Positions 24,070 to 33,786 of a stretch of 64,000 bases of DNA are shown here, in pieces. The notes under the pieces were generated by a model. That model was given only the letters and a program-made list of their open reading frames with translations. It did not search any database and had not been told where the DNA came from. The translations under genes and the position numbers were made by a program. Every line of letters begins with the position of its first letter. Position 1 is the stretch's first letter. This DNA comes from Thiogranum sp. (lineage in GTDB: Bacteria; Pseudomonadota; Gammaproteobacteria; DSM-19610): NCBI GenBank assembly GCA_024102665.1, contig JAGFJP010000132.1, positions 1 to 64,000 on the forward strand, given 5' to 3'.

Positions 24070-25419
24070 ATGAATAACAGGGAATACGTTGAACGTGATC
24101 TCTCTGCGATCTGGCATCCATGCAGCCAGATGAAAGATTACGAGTGGTTGCCGATGATCCCCATTCGGCGCGGAGAAGGTGTGTGGCTCGAGGATTTCGA
24201 CGGAAACCGTTACCTTGACGCAATCAGCTCGTGGTGGGTGAACCTTTTTGGCCACTGCAACCCGCATATAAACGCAGCAATACGTGACCAGCTCGAGACA
24301 CTGGAACATACAATCTTTGCAGGCTTTACGCATCCCGCGGCGATTGAACTATCCGAGCGCCTTATCGCAGCGACGCCAAACCGGCTGACCAAGTGCTTCT
24401 TTGCGGACAATGGATCCTCTGCGATCGAAGTAGCCCTGAAGATGAGCTTTCATTACTGGCGCAATCAGGGTGATTCGCGGAAAACCCGGTTTATCACACT
24501 GGAAAACAGTTATCACGGTGAGACGCTTGGAGCGCTGGCTGCAGGCAACGTTAAACTCTACAAAGACACCTATGCCCCCCTGCTGATGGAAACCATCAGC
24601 GTACCGTCTCCGGATTGCTTTTTCCGGGAAGAGGGAGAATCCTGCGCGGCGTACAGTACACGCATGTTTGAGCATATGCGGACCGCCCTGGAACAGCATG
24701 CAGACACCGTATGCGCAGTCATCGTAGAACCGCTGGTCCAGTGCGCAGGGTCCATGCGGATGTACGACCCGGTGTACCTCAAGCTGCTCAGAGAAGCCTG
24801 CGACCATTACGGCGTACACCTTATTGCTGACGAAATCGCTGTGGGGTTCGGGCGCACAGGAACACTGTTTGCTTGCGAGCAGGCCCTCATCAGCCCGGAT
24901 TTTATGTGTCTGTCAAAAGGCATTACTGGAGGCTATCTGCCATTATCTGCGGTACTTACGACCAGCTCGATCTATGATGCGTTCTACGACGAGTATCAGA
25001 ATCTGACTGCATTTTTGCATTCTCATAGCTATACCGGAAATGCGCTGGCATGTCGCGCGGCTGTGGCGACAATGGACCTGCTCGAACAAAGTGACGCTAT
25101 CACCATGAACAGGAATACCGCTTCATGCATGCGTGATGCTACCGCACACTTCCCGGAACACCCCAACGTCGCCGAGGTCCGGCAGACAGGAATGATTCTA
25201 GCCATAGAAATAGTAAAAGATCGCTCGACCCGGGAAGCATTCCCCTGGCAGGAGCGCCGGGGCCTTCAAGTATACCGGTACGGCCTCGATCACGGTGTAC
25301 TGCTGCGCCCTTTGGGGGATGTGATTTATTTCATGCCGCCGTACATTATCACTGAGGAACAAATACAGACAATTTCGCAGGTTGCGTGGAATGGCCTCCA
25401 GCAGGCGGTGCATTGTTGA
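24070..25419 (+). CDS. bioA: Adenosylmethionine-8-amino-7-oxononanoate aminotransferase
   Basis: 449-residue class III aminotransferase of biotin synthesis; it uses SAM as amino donor to make 7,8-diaminopelargonate. Signatures: IWHPCSQMKDYE at the N-terminus, SSWWVNLFGHCNPHIN, the phosphate cup FADNGSSAIEVALKMSF, LIADEIAVGFGRTGTLFACE and the pyridoxal-phosphate lysine in CLSKGITGGYLPLSAVL (Lys 283). No other bio gene is near. Its use of SAM gives a loose link to the metK group upstream. Confidence 0.96.
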   Translation: MNNREYVERDLSAIWHPCSQMKDYEWLPMIPIRRGEGVWLEDFDGNRYLDAISSWWVNLFGHCNPHINAAIRDQLETLEHTIFAGFTHPAAIELSERLIAATPNRLTKCFFADNGSSAIEVALKMSFHYWRNQGDSRKTRFITLENSYHGETLGALAAGNVKLYKDTYAPLLMETISVPSPDCFFREEGESCAAYSTRMFEHMRTALEQHADTVCAVIVEPLVQCAGSMRMYDPVYLKLLREACDHYGVHLIADEIAVGFGRTGTLFACEQALISPDFMCLSKGITGGYLPLSAVLTTSSIYDAFYDEYQNLTAFLHSHSYTGNALACRAAVATMDLLEQSDAITMNRNTASCMRDATAHFPEHPNVAEVRQTGMILAIEIVKDRSTREAFPWQERRGLQVYRYGLDHGVLLRPLGDVIYFMPPYIITEEQIQTISQVAWNGLQQAVHC

Positions 25420-25423
25420 CATC

Positions 25424-26155
25424 ATGCGCATACCCAGGTGTTACACCGAACAGCAACTTAAGCGCACGCAAACTGTGGTTCTCGAACAGGATGTCAGTCA
25501 CCACCTGCTGCACGTGCTGCGGTTACGCTGCGGCGACTCGCTCATACTCTTCAATGGCGATGGCAAGGAACACAGCGGCGTACTCGCAAATGCTCAAGGC
25601 AAACTTGCGGTTGTCGAGCTGTCGGAAGAACGTGACACGTGCACCGAGTCCGGATTGCACATAGAACTCGGCCAGGGCATTTCCCGCGGCGAACGCATGG
25701 ACTTTGTGCTGCAGAAGTCTGTGGAACTCGGGGTTAGCGCTGTGACACCCCTTTGGACGTCCCGCTCACAGGTCAAACTCAGTGGGCCGCGGCTCGAGAA
25801 ACGTCTGGCGCACTGGCGGGCAATAATTCGTTCCGCATGCGAACAGTCCGGACGATCCGTCCTTCCTTCACTCAATAACGCCCGTTCCCTGGCCGAGTGG
25901 TGCGGACCAGCAGAATCACAGTTGAAGCTGGTGCTTGACCCCTCCGCATCGGCGCATTTATGCGATTTTCCCGCGACTACCAGGGTCAAGCTCCTGATCG
26001 GACCAGAAGGTGGGCTGGAACCAGACGAAATCCGGCTTGCGGAAGCGGGGGGCTTCGAACGTGTCAGATTAGGCCCGAGAACGTTGCGCACCGAGACCGC
26101 CGCACTTGCCGCACTGACTGCCGTACAGACTTTATGGGGAGATCTGGCCAGCTAG
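25424..26155 (+). CDS. rsmE: 16S rRNA m3U1498 methyltransferase
   Basis: 243-residue SPOUT-fold methyltransferase. The C-terminal knot shows the family hallmarks LLIGPEGGLEPDEIRLAE and RLGPRTLRTETAALAAL, and the N-terminal PUA-like part has HHLLHVLRLRCGD. It methylates N3 of U1498 in 16S rRNA. The ORF opens earlier inside bioA, but the ATG at 25424, four bases after the bioA stop, gives the normal N-terminus MRIPRCY. bioA and rsmE are likely cotranscribed. Confidence 0.95.
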   Translation: MRIPRCYTEQQLKRTQTVVLEQDVSHHLLHVLRLRCGDSLILFNGDGKEHSGVLANAQGKLAVVELSEERDTCTESGLHIELGQGISRGERMDFVLQKSVELGVSAVTPLWTSRSQVKLSGPRLEKRLAHWRAIIRSACEQSGRSVLPSLNNARSLAEWCGPAESQLKLVLDPSASAHLCDFPATTRVKLLIGPEGGLEPDEIRLAEAGGFERVRLGPRTLRTETAALAALTAVQTLWGDLAS

Positions 26156-26182
26156 CTCAAGGAGCCTGCTTGCAGATATTAC

Positions 26183-26653
26183 CTAAAGTTTGCTCCACGC
26201 TTCTTCAAGCATGGACTGGATTGCCACCAGGTTGGGTATCAACGCATCTTCACTGCCGATCCGAACGCAATCATCCACGGTGTGCGGCAGACTGCCGCTT
26301 GCCAGGGTAGAATCACCAAGCGCATCAGCGTCAGCGTTAAAGAGTCTCGGTATGCCCGCTGTGACCATTGCGAAGAACGGCAGTACTGGGCGTGGTTTTA
26401 CGCTGTTAACTATGGAAATCCGCGCGCCGCACTCACTTTGCGGAAGGTCATAACCGCATATTCGTTCCATCGAAACAGTCGGCAGTTCATGATTGCGCCA
26501 GCGAAGCTTCCCAAGAAGCCAATCAGGGCCGTCCTGCAGCAACTCCAGCGGTTGATAATTGATCACTTCTGCTATTGCAACGTTGGGTAGCAGAACGTTG
26601 ATTTCATGCAGAGGCACCCAAAGGGCTCGAACGGCATTTACAACGGCATTCAT
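26183..26653 (-). CDS. chpC: CheW-like protein ChpC
   Basis: 156 residues from the ATG at 26653; an ATG five codons upstream (26668) is possible, but GGAG stands nine bases before 26653. The protein has a CheW-type fold: LWVPLHEINVLLPNVAIAEVI, LGKLRWRNHELPTVSMERICG and FAMVTAGIPRLF. It lies 155 bp after chpA on the same strand, the place of chpC in the Pseudomonas pil-chp cluster. It would link receptors to ChpA in control of twitching. There is no chpB between chpA and this gene. CheW scaffolds diverge strongly, so the name depends partly on position. Confidence 0.8.
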   Translation of the reverse strand: MNAVVNAVRALWVPLHEINVLLPNVAIAEVINYQPLELLQDGPDWLLGKLRWRNHELPTVSMERICGYDLPQSECGARISIVNSVKPRPVLPFFAMVTAGIPRLFNADADALGDSTLASGSLPHTVDDCVRIGSEDALIPNLVAIQSMLEEAWSKL

Positions 26654-26807
26654 GTTTGAAGACTCCATTCTGCGAACTCATTAATGCTTTCCAGCTTAAT
26701 TCGCCGCAAGGTTGAAAGTTTGCCCCCTGGCGTCACACCCCGTGCCCCGCAACAAATCGACGTCAGCGCGGGCACTCCTGGCCGAATCGGATCCAATCGA
26801 GATATAA

Positions 26808-29800
26808 TCAAGCGTTTGATTCCTCCAGCAACGCGTTGATATTTTCGAGCAGTTCGATCTCCTGGAAGGGTTTTCCCAAATACCGATTGACACCGATCTG
26901 CATGGCACGCTGACGATGTTTGTCACCGGTACGAGATGTGATCATTATGATCGGCACGTGCCGCAGACGCGGCTCGTTCCGCACGTGCGTTGCCAGCTCG
27001 AAGCCATCCATACGCGGCATCTCGATATCAAGCAGCATCACATCCGGTATATTTTCCTGGAGCTTCGAGACCGCATCCACGCCGTCTTTGGCGGCAATGA
27101 CATTCATATCGTTGCGCTCCAGCAATCTTGTAGTCACCTTGCGCACCGTTATCGAGTCGTCTACCACCATGACGGTAAGACCTTTTGCTCTCACAGGTCG
27201 GTTGAATATTTCTTCCACGCTTGCCATCGGGTTCGACGCACTGCCACGCAGCATCGCAGGCAAATCGAGGATCATTACGACGCGGCCGTCACCCAGTATC
27301 GTCGCACCTGAAACTCCGCGAACCGTACTGATCTGCGGCCCCACCGACTTGACGACAATTTCCCTGCTCCCCATGAGGTTCTCAACCTGAAAAGCAACGC
27401 AGTGCTCTCCGACTCTGGTCAACAGCAAGGGGATCCGCTTCGGACCGCTGTCAAGGTGCAGTTGTCCTGTACCCAGCACCGTTCCCAGATGGCACACTTC
27501 GTAATCGCGACCACCGTATCCGAATCTGGCAGTTTCATCATCGTAATATTTTTTGATGTCCGACCTCGGCATACGAACTATACCTTCTATACTCGATAAG
27601 GGGACGGCATAGGTATCTTCACCCACTTCAATCAGCAGCGCCTGGTTGAGCGCCAATGTAAAGGGCAACCTGATGGTGAACGTCGTCCCCTCTCCCTCGC
27701 GGGAATCGATATGCAACACTCCCCCAAGTTGCTTGACTTCGCTGTTGACAACATCCATACCGACTCCACGTCCGGCTACCTGGGTTACTTTTTCGGCCGT
27801 GCTGAACCCCGTCTCTAGAATAAACTGGAGCACTTCAGTGTCCGTCAGACCAGAGTCTGCTTTCATCATTCCGCGCTCAATCGCCTTGTTTCGGATCGCA
27901 GCCAGATTAATGCCCGCGCCATCATCCGCAATGCGGAGCACGACGTCAGAAGACTCGCGTTCCAGGGTAATACGAATCGTTCCCGTTTCTGGCTTGCCCT
28001 TTTTCTGACGCTGCTCCGGCGTCTCAATGCCATGTGATATGGCGTTGCGCAGCATATGCTCGATTGGCGCAATGATACGGTCGACAACTGTGCGGTCCAT
28101 TTCGCCTTCCGCGCCCGAGAGTTCGAGTTCAGCTTTTTTCCCAATAGCCTGACATGTTTGGCGAACGATTCTGCGCATACGGGCTGCAAGACCTAGAAAC
28201 GGAACCATACGGGTTCGCATCAACCCTTCCTGCAACTCGGTGTTTACCCTTGACTGCTGCAACAACAATGTCTCTGACTCTCCAGTGATATTCTCGAGGA
28301 GTGTCTGAATACTGCTCAGGTCACTTACGCTTTCCACAAGCGATCGCGACAACTGTTGCATATGCGAATAGCGATCCATTTCCAAGGGGTCAAACTGCTC
28401 CTCCATTTCTTCAGATTCCGTTTCGTATCGGAACAGAATCTGAGCCTCGGTCTCGATTTCAAGCTTGCGCAGTTGTTCCCGAAGGCGTGCTACCGTCTGC
28501 TCCATCTCTACGAGGTTAAAGCGGAACGCCCCCACCTGCTGCTCAAGACGCGAGCGATATATACTGACCTCACCCGCGTAGTTAACTAAATTGTCGAGCA
28601 GCTTGGCTTTTACGCGAACCAGCTCCTGGTTGTCGCGGGCTTTCGTACGCCGCTCCTGACTTTCGGCATCACCGATAGTGGTAGTGGCCACTTCCGCGGA
28701 TTTGTGTGTCGTGGGTCTGCTATCCGACTGTGTTGAGGCTACAGCCTGGGCCGGCAGTTCCCTACCCTCGAGCAATGCTTCAAACCGCTCCATCAGAATC
28801 CGGGCTTCCGCTATCGGTTCACGCCGGATCACCTGCTGAATCATGTCGTTAAGGCTGTCCTGCGCCTGCTCCAGAACCGCGAACAGCGGCGGGCTCGCCG
28901 TTACAAGACCCTCGGCTACCTTTACCATCACCGACTCGACTGCGTGCGCGAGGTCACCGATCTCGGTGACGTCCGCCATACGCGCACCGCCTTTCATTGT
29001 GTGGAGTTCGCGTTGAAGCTCGGCCATCAAACCCACGTTTTCCGGGTCGCCTTTCCATGCGCGGAGCGTCTCCTCGCTATGTTCCAGTATATCCCCGGCT
29101 TCCTCGAGGAACACTTCAAGCAACTCAGGGTCGGTCTCTCCGTAGGGATCTTCTGACAATGCTACGGGATCACGGCTGTTCCGATCCGTTTCAGACGCCA
29201 AATCAGCGGTCGTGTTGTCTTCCGGCTGCGCGCTCGATTCCGCCAATCCGATCAACCTGGTAATAAGATCATGTTGTGCTTCGATTGGCTGCCGCAAACG
29301 CACAGCCTCAAGCATTGACACCAATCTGTCATGCGCTTCCTGGACACCGTCCAGTGCTCCCTCTACCGTTTCCGTGGCACGGTCGGCAATCGACGCAACC
29401 AGCGTTTCGACAGCGTGAGCCAGATCGCCCACGTGAACCAAGTCCGCCATCCGCGCCCCGCCTTTCAGGGTGTGCATCGCTCTTTGGAGTTCTGCAACCG
29501 CATCGGCGGTATCCGTCGTCTGTCGCCAGGCATGCAAAGCCGTATCAGCAATCTCGAGATTCTCTTCACTTTCCTCTAGAAATATGTCCAGGAGCTCGTG
29601 ATCGCAATCAGCATAGGGATCGGAAGCGATGTCATTCTGCCATGGTTGATCCGTTACAACCGGTACGGTGATATCAGCCACTTCGCCGTGGTCGTCTGCG
29701 TGGTCATTATGCTGGGATTCTATGCCTGCCGGGGGCACTGATTCACGAAGTTCACGGATGCTCGCCATTATCGTGTCGAACTCACGTGGCTTGACCAGGT

Positions 29801-32800
29801 TGAATGGCAAGCATGCCAACATGTTATCGATCATCTCTGCACTTGCCTGCAAGACGTCACAACCTTCACCGGACATTGGCGTGTTGGCGCCGAGCAGCGC
29901 CTTGGTATATCGCTCCAACTCACCGGACAGATCCGCAATAGGGGCGGCATTTGCCATATGCGCGCTTCCATGCAAGGTATGCAGTGCTCTTGCGAGGCCC
30001 TCATCAATCGTTGCGTCTCCAGACGCGACCTGATTCAAAAACTGGCGGATAGTTTCCAGATGTCCTCGCGATTCAGTATTGAATATTTCATAGAGCATGG
30101 AGTCCATAACTCCATCCGGCTGCATGTTGAGCGAGATCTCGTCGTCGCACGCTTCGCCGTTGCCGCTGTCAATGGCGGCTTCGCCTGTCGACAGATCAAT
30201 CGACTGAGCGGGCTCCTCATTCGGCTTCGATACGTTGTTGGCTGACAAGCGTTGCTCATCCGGCTCTGGCAACGGATTGCCTGCGCAAAGAGCTTCGGCG
30301 CATCGCACAAGATGCGTTACAGGTTGCTGCACAGGTGCGCCGTCCTTGATCTGCTGAACCAGTTCCGGTAAAGCAGATAGAGCATCTTCGAGTACCGTTG
30401 CCATTTGCGCAGTCGGAGATATCGATCCCTCGATCACCCTGTTCAACATACTCTCGAAGGCCCACGCAAACTCGCCTATCCGCATAGCTCCTACCAAGCG
30501 ACCACTCCCTTTCAAAGTGTGAAACGAGCGCCGCACTGTGGCAAGGGCCTCAGCGTTATCGATGTCGCGAATCCAGACCGGCAGTTGCTCACTGATCCGG
30601 GCAATCTCTTCTTCTGCCTCTTCGATAAAGATTTCCAGGATTTCGTCATCAACCTCATCGCCAATAACGGGCAGTTCATCCTGCTCCGGCAGCGTTTCTT
30701 CGTCGACTTTCGCGATTGCGGACTTTGTTTCCAGTGCCGCTACATCAACAGCCGACACCGGAGATTCATCCGTATGCGAAACGGGGCGGACTCCATCGGC
30801 GACCTCGTCGCCAATTCGGAGTGCAGTCCCCGACTCGCCAATTTGAAACTGCCCTTCCTCGCCCTCAATGTTAATCTCAGCCCGTTCGCTGGACACTTGA
30901 TCATCCGGGCTCGCGATCGGCTCCGGTTCCGCTTCTACACAATCGCTATTACCCTTCTCGAGCAATTCCAATGAACCAGGATCGAATCCATTACACTGAT
31001 TCGATTCTTGCTCAGCATCGAGCGGATCCACGCTGATCTCAGCATCCTGCCCCAGGACGGGGGGGAAGACACAAGCGTCTTCGATTCCAGTATCCGTCGC
31101 CGCAGAGTGCGCGCCCGAATCATAATCAGACACGTTTTCCGGGATTGCCCCGGATTCTTCTTCAATTGGCGTCTCCGCCGCATACCCAAGCTTGTCGACA
31201 CTTTGCTCTGCCACAGCTATGGCGGCTCCACCATACATTCTGTGCTCTCTGCGGCCCTCAAGGTAATACTCCAGCCCACATATGGCGTCAGCGAGGGAAT
31301 CCAGCTCGCTTTGCGCCGGCGCCCCTTTCTTTCTGCACAATTCGTTTTCCACATACCTTGCGGCCGATCCGATCAGTGCGGCTGCACGAGTCTCTCCAAG
31401 AAGCAACAGCCCGCCTTTTACCTGATTGAATAGCTGGGGCACGGTGTCAAGTGTAACCGCGTCGTGGCCCGATTCGGTGTATGCAATAATTCCTTCCTTG
31501 CCACGGGCAAGATCATTGATGGCTTCCTGGAACACGACGTCCATCACTTGGCCGTACTCGGATTGCGCAAGTTGCTCGTCTGGCGCATCGCTCGAACCGC
31601 TTCCGCCGCGCATCCCCCCCATAGTTTCAACTGCTGACTCAACAAATAGCAGAGTGCTGGCTATGTCCATCAATAGTGTTTCGGGTGGAGACTCGCCACC
31701 TTCCATGTAGCTGTGGAGTTCGGAAGCTTTGCCGACCATGGCCTTGCGAGGTGCGTCGAGGCCGAGCATGCCCAGGGTATCCGAGAGCGATCGCAATGAC
31801 TGAATCAGAGGCGCCAGATCCTGGGATTCTTTGCCCGCGTTTCGTAGCACTAGGTCTAACGAGTCCTTCAATCTGGACAACTCTTCCTTGACTGCGATCG
31901 CGACTGTCGCGTACAGGTCTGCGTTTTGCCCCGCCATGCTTTCGCGCGCTTCCGCAACCTCCTGCTCGTCGGGCATCAGACTGCGCAACCCATAGATATT
32001 TTGAATCTCTTTAACTTGTGCTTCCTGACTGCGTGACTGTGCGACGTAGAACAGCAGATTCTTGAACAAATCCAACGCAGGGGTTTGCCCAAGACCGGGC
32101 TCGCCTTCGTCGATCATCCGCTTGATCTGACGATCTACCTGCCCCAGCAGCCGATTGACAGAGGCGTTGCTATCGAGGCTGTGATCTTTCAGTGAACCTA
32201 CGACACCCCCGGCAACCCACCACAGACGGGCCACCGCATCGAGGCTACTCATGGCTTGCATCTCCCTGAGCACCTCGCTCATGGTGGCCAATGACTGATC
32301 CACATCCTTACCTCTGAGCCACCCGAGCAGACCACGTTGAAATCTGTACCGGAGTTCTTTCGGTTGCGTTAGCTCTTGTCCGGTGTCATTCGCCCCAACC
32401 ACACCTTCCGGTAATTTCGCGCTCAGATCCGGTGAGAACATAGCATTCTCGGATAGCAGGATTTCCCCTCGAACCGCCCGGAGATCATTCAAGATAGGAA
32501 GCAATACCAACGGAATGTCGCGTGAACCAGCGATAAGGCGATCCAGATAATCGGGCAACTGAAGAATCGCCCGCATCAGCACTTCGCATGCCTCGGATTG
32601 CCTATTGACGGTATTTCCTGCCAGAGCCTTGGCGACATGCTCCATCTCTTCCGCTAGCAACGAAGCGCCGTAAAGTTCGACCATCTGCAGAGTTCCGTAA
32701 ACCTGGTGCAGATGCGCCGCGAGAAACCCCAGCTGTACGCCGTCCTGCGGATTCTCCACATATGTCTCAAGCGTCTGGCGCGCCTCTCTCAAGGTTTCAT

Positions 32801-32852
32801 CCAGCTCTTTTTTCACCCAACTCAAGGTGCTATGGTCGATTGCCTTATTCAT
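26808..32852 (-). CDS. chpA: Pil-Chp hybrid chemotaxis histidine kinase ChpA
   Basis: 2014 residues from the ATG at 32852 (AAGGA six bases upstream; an ATG five codons earlier is possible). From the N-terminus: a FimL-like Hpt region with HQVYG (His about 49), a degenerate copy with NQVKGG (Asn about 476), then four Hpt domains with phosphorylatable His at about 778 (FHTLKGSGR), 958 (HTLHGSAH), 1127 (HTLKGGARM) and 1284 (HTMKGGARM). Next come a dimerisation helix region near 1410-1470, the kinase ATP site (NAISHGIE near 1602, DDGAGIN near 1646, GRGVGMD near 1695), a CheW domain (about 1731-1867) and a receiver (DDS near 1896, phospho-Asp near 1941 in LLDIEMPRMDG). It is the CheA of the type IV pilus system. 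The third and fourth Hpt units are clear duplicates. Confidence 0.96.
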   Translation of the reverse strand: MNKAIDHSTLSWVKKELDETLREARQTLETYVENPQDGVQLGFLAAHLHQVYGTLQMVELYGASLLAEEMEHVAKALAGNTVNRQSEACEVLMRAILQLPDYLDRLIAGSRDIPLVLLPILNDLRAVRGEILLSENAMFSPDLSAKLPEGVVGANDTGQELTQPKELRYRFQRGLLGWLRGKDVDQSLATMSEVLREMQAMSSLDAVARLWWVAGGVVGSLKDHSLDSNASVNRLLGQVDRQIKRMIDEGEPGLGQTPALDLFKNLLFYVAQSRSQEAQVKEIQNIYGLRSLMPDEQEVAEARESMAGQNADLYATVAIAVKEELSRLKDSLDLVLRNAGKESQDLAPLIQSLRSLSDTLGMLGLDAPRKAMVGKASELHSYMEGGESPPETLLMDIASTLLFVESAVETMGGMRGGSGSSDAPDEQLAQSEYGQVMDVVFQEAINDLARGKEGIIAYTESGHDAVTLDTVPQLFNQVKGGLLLLGETRAAALIGSAARYVENELCRKKGAPAQSELDSLADAICGLEYYLEGRREHRMYGGAAIAVAEQSVDKLGYAAETPIEEESGAIPENVSDYDSGAHSAATDTGIEDACVFPPVLGQDAEISVDPLDAEQESNQCNGFDPGSLELLEKGNSDCVEAEPEPIASPDDQVSSERAEINIEGEEGQFQIGESGTALRIGDEVADGVRPVSHTDESPVSAVDVAALETKSAIAKVDEETLPEQDELPVIGDEVDDEILEIFIEEAEEEIARISEQLPVWIRDIDNAEALATVRRSFHTLKGSGRLVGAMRIGEFAWAFESMLNRVIEGSISPTAQMATVLEDALSALPELVQQIKDGAPVQQPVTHLVRCAEALCAGNPLPEPDEQRLSANNVSKPNEEPAQSIDLSTGEAAIDSGNGEACDDEISLNMQPDGVMDSMLYEIFNTESRGHLETIRQFLNQVASGDATIDEGLARALHTLHGSAHMANAAPIADLSGELERYTKALLGANTPMSGEGCDVLQASAEMIDNMLACLPFNLVKPREFDTIMASIRELRESVPPAGIESQHNDHADDHGEVADITVPVVTDQPWQNDIASDPYADCDHELLDIFLEESEENLEIADTALHAWRQTTDTADAVAELQRAMHTLKGGARMADLVHVGDLAHAVETLVASIADRATETVEGALDGVQEAHDRLVSMLEAVRLRQPIEAQHDLITRLIGLAESSAQPEDNTTADLASETDRNSRDPVALSEDPYGETDPELLEVFLEEAGDILEHSEETLRAWKGDPENVGLMAELQRELHTMKGGARMADVTEIGDLAHAVESVMVKVAEGLVTASPPLFAVLEQAQDSLNDMIQQVIRREPIAEARILMERFEALLEGRELPAQAVASTQSDSRPTTHKSAEVATTTIGDAESQERRTKARDNQELVRVKAKLLDNLVNYAGEVSIYRSRLEQQVGAFRFNLVEMEQTVARLREQLRKLEIETEAQILFRYETESEEMEEQFDPLEMDRYSHMQQLSRSLVESVSDLSSIQTLLENITGESETLLLQQSRVNTELQEGLMRTRMVPFLGLAARMRRIVRQTCQAIGKKAELELSGAEGEMDRTVVDRIIAPIEHMLRNAISHGIETPEQRQKKGKPETGTIRITLERESSDVVLRIADDGAGINLAAIRNKAIERGMMKADSGLTDTEVLQFILETGFSTAEKVTQVAGRGVGMDVVNSEVKQLGGVLHIDSREGEGTTFTIRLPFTLALNQALLIEVGEDTYAVPLSSIEGIVRMPRSDIKKYYDDETARFGYGGRDYEVCHLGTVLGTGQLHLDSGPKRIPLLLTRVGEHCVAFQVENLMGSREIVVKSVGPQISTVRGVSGATILGDGRVVMILDLPAMLRGSASNPMASVEEIFNRPVRAKGLTVMVVDDSITVRKVTTRLLERNDMNVIAAKDGVDAVSKLQENIPDVMLLDIEMPRMDGFELATHVRNEPRLRHVPIIMITSRTGDKHRQRAMQIGVNRYLGKPFQEIELLENINALLEESNA

Positions 32853-32881
32853 TGTCATTCCTTTCATCCCGCTTTACGCGC

Positions 32882-33784
32882 CTATTCCTGAATGCGCCGA
32901 TACGCTAACGTATCCGCGTAAGGCACTTTCTTCATCTTTGGATGTTGCCAATTCAGCAGTTCTCCCGGTCCCAAAACAAGGAATCCTCCCGGACGCAAAA
33001 TCGGCACGAGACACTCCACCAGACTCGCTCGCCGTTCGCGATGGTAGTAAATCAGAACGTTCTGGCAGTAGATCAGGTCGACGCCCCCAAAAGGCGACTT
33101 CTCGATATCTCGCAAATTGAGCTGTGCAAAGCAGACCCGCTCACGCAGTGTATTAACAACTTCAAAACGGTTGTCTGACACAGATCGAATGTACTTTGCC
33201 TGAAACTCGGCGTTGATCTTGCTCAAACGGCGATTAAGATAAATTCCTTTCCGCGCATGGCGTAACGCTGGAAGGCTTACATCGGTCCCGGTTATACCAA
33301 AAAAGAACTTTTTCCCGCACTTCAACCGATATGCATCAATCAACATCGCAAGACTGTATGGCTCCTCGCCAGTCGCGCATCCGATGCTCCACACACTGAT
33401 GCCTTCATTACGATCAACAGTCTCCGGCAATACAACCTCTTCGACCAGATTTATTGACGAACTATGGCGAAAGAAGCATGATTCGTGCACTGTCAGGCAG
33501 TCCACGAGCAACGACCACTCTCTTGCCTGAATGGCTCCTCGTGACAATTTGAGGTAATACTCGCGGTAATTTTTGCATCCCGTCTCCCGCATGCGCGTCC
33601 GGAGCCCGGTGGCGAGAAAGGACTTTCTTTCCGGTGCAATGAACAATCCGGTCTTCTGCTCCAAAAGCCTGGCCCAGTCCGCGAACTCCCCATCATCAAT
33701 GTCAGGGAGACACCCGCCTTTCGGATGTCTCCCCATACGGAAGTTGATTTGTCCTGCGGTCCCAGTCACGGACTTGTGCCTCAA
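32882..33784 (-). CDS. pilK: CheR-type methyltransferase PilK
   Basis: 300 residues. It would methylate glutamates on the PilJ receptor with SAM. Signatures are ESCFFRHSS (usual ETxFFR, near residue 101), the SAM loop IGCATGEEPYSLAML (near 134), GTDVSLPALRHARKG and DLIYCQNVLIYYH, where Gln stands in place of the usual Arg of CRNVLIYF. The start is assigned to a TTG at 33784, five bases after a GGAG inside the end of pilJ; an ATG at 33736 is the alternative. It sits 2 bp after pilJ. The matching demethylase ChpB/CheB is not in the cluster. Confidence 0.92.
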   Translation of the reverse strand: MRHKSVTGTAGQINFRMGRHPKGGCLPDIDDGEFADWARLLEQKTGLFIAPERKSFLATGLRTRMRETGCKNYREYYLKLSRGAIQAREWSLLVDCLTVHESCFFRHSSSINLVEEVVLPETVDRNEGISVWSIGCATGEEPYSLAMLIDAYRLKCGKKFFFGITGTDVSLPALRHARKGIYLNRRLSKINAEFQAKYIRSVSDNRFEVVNTLRERVCFAQLNLRDIEKSPFGGVDLIYCQNVLIYYHRERRASLVECLVPILRPGGFLVLGPGELLNWQHPKMKKVPYADTLAYRRIQE

Positions 33785-33786
33785 AC

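Noticed and set aside
26808-32867. Possible frameshift or split in the 6-kb chpA frame
   Set aside because: The frame is continuous and holds all expected domains in the right order.
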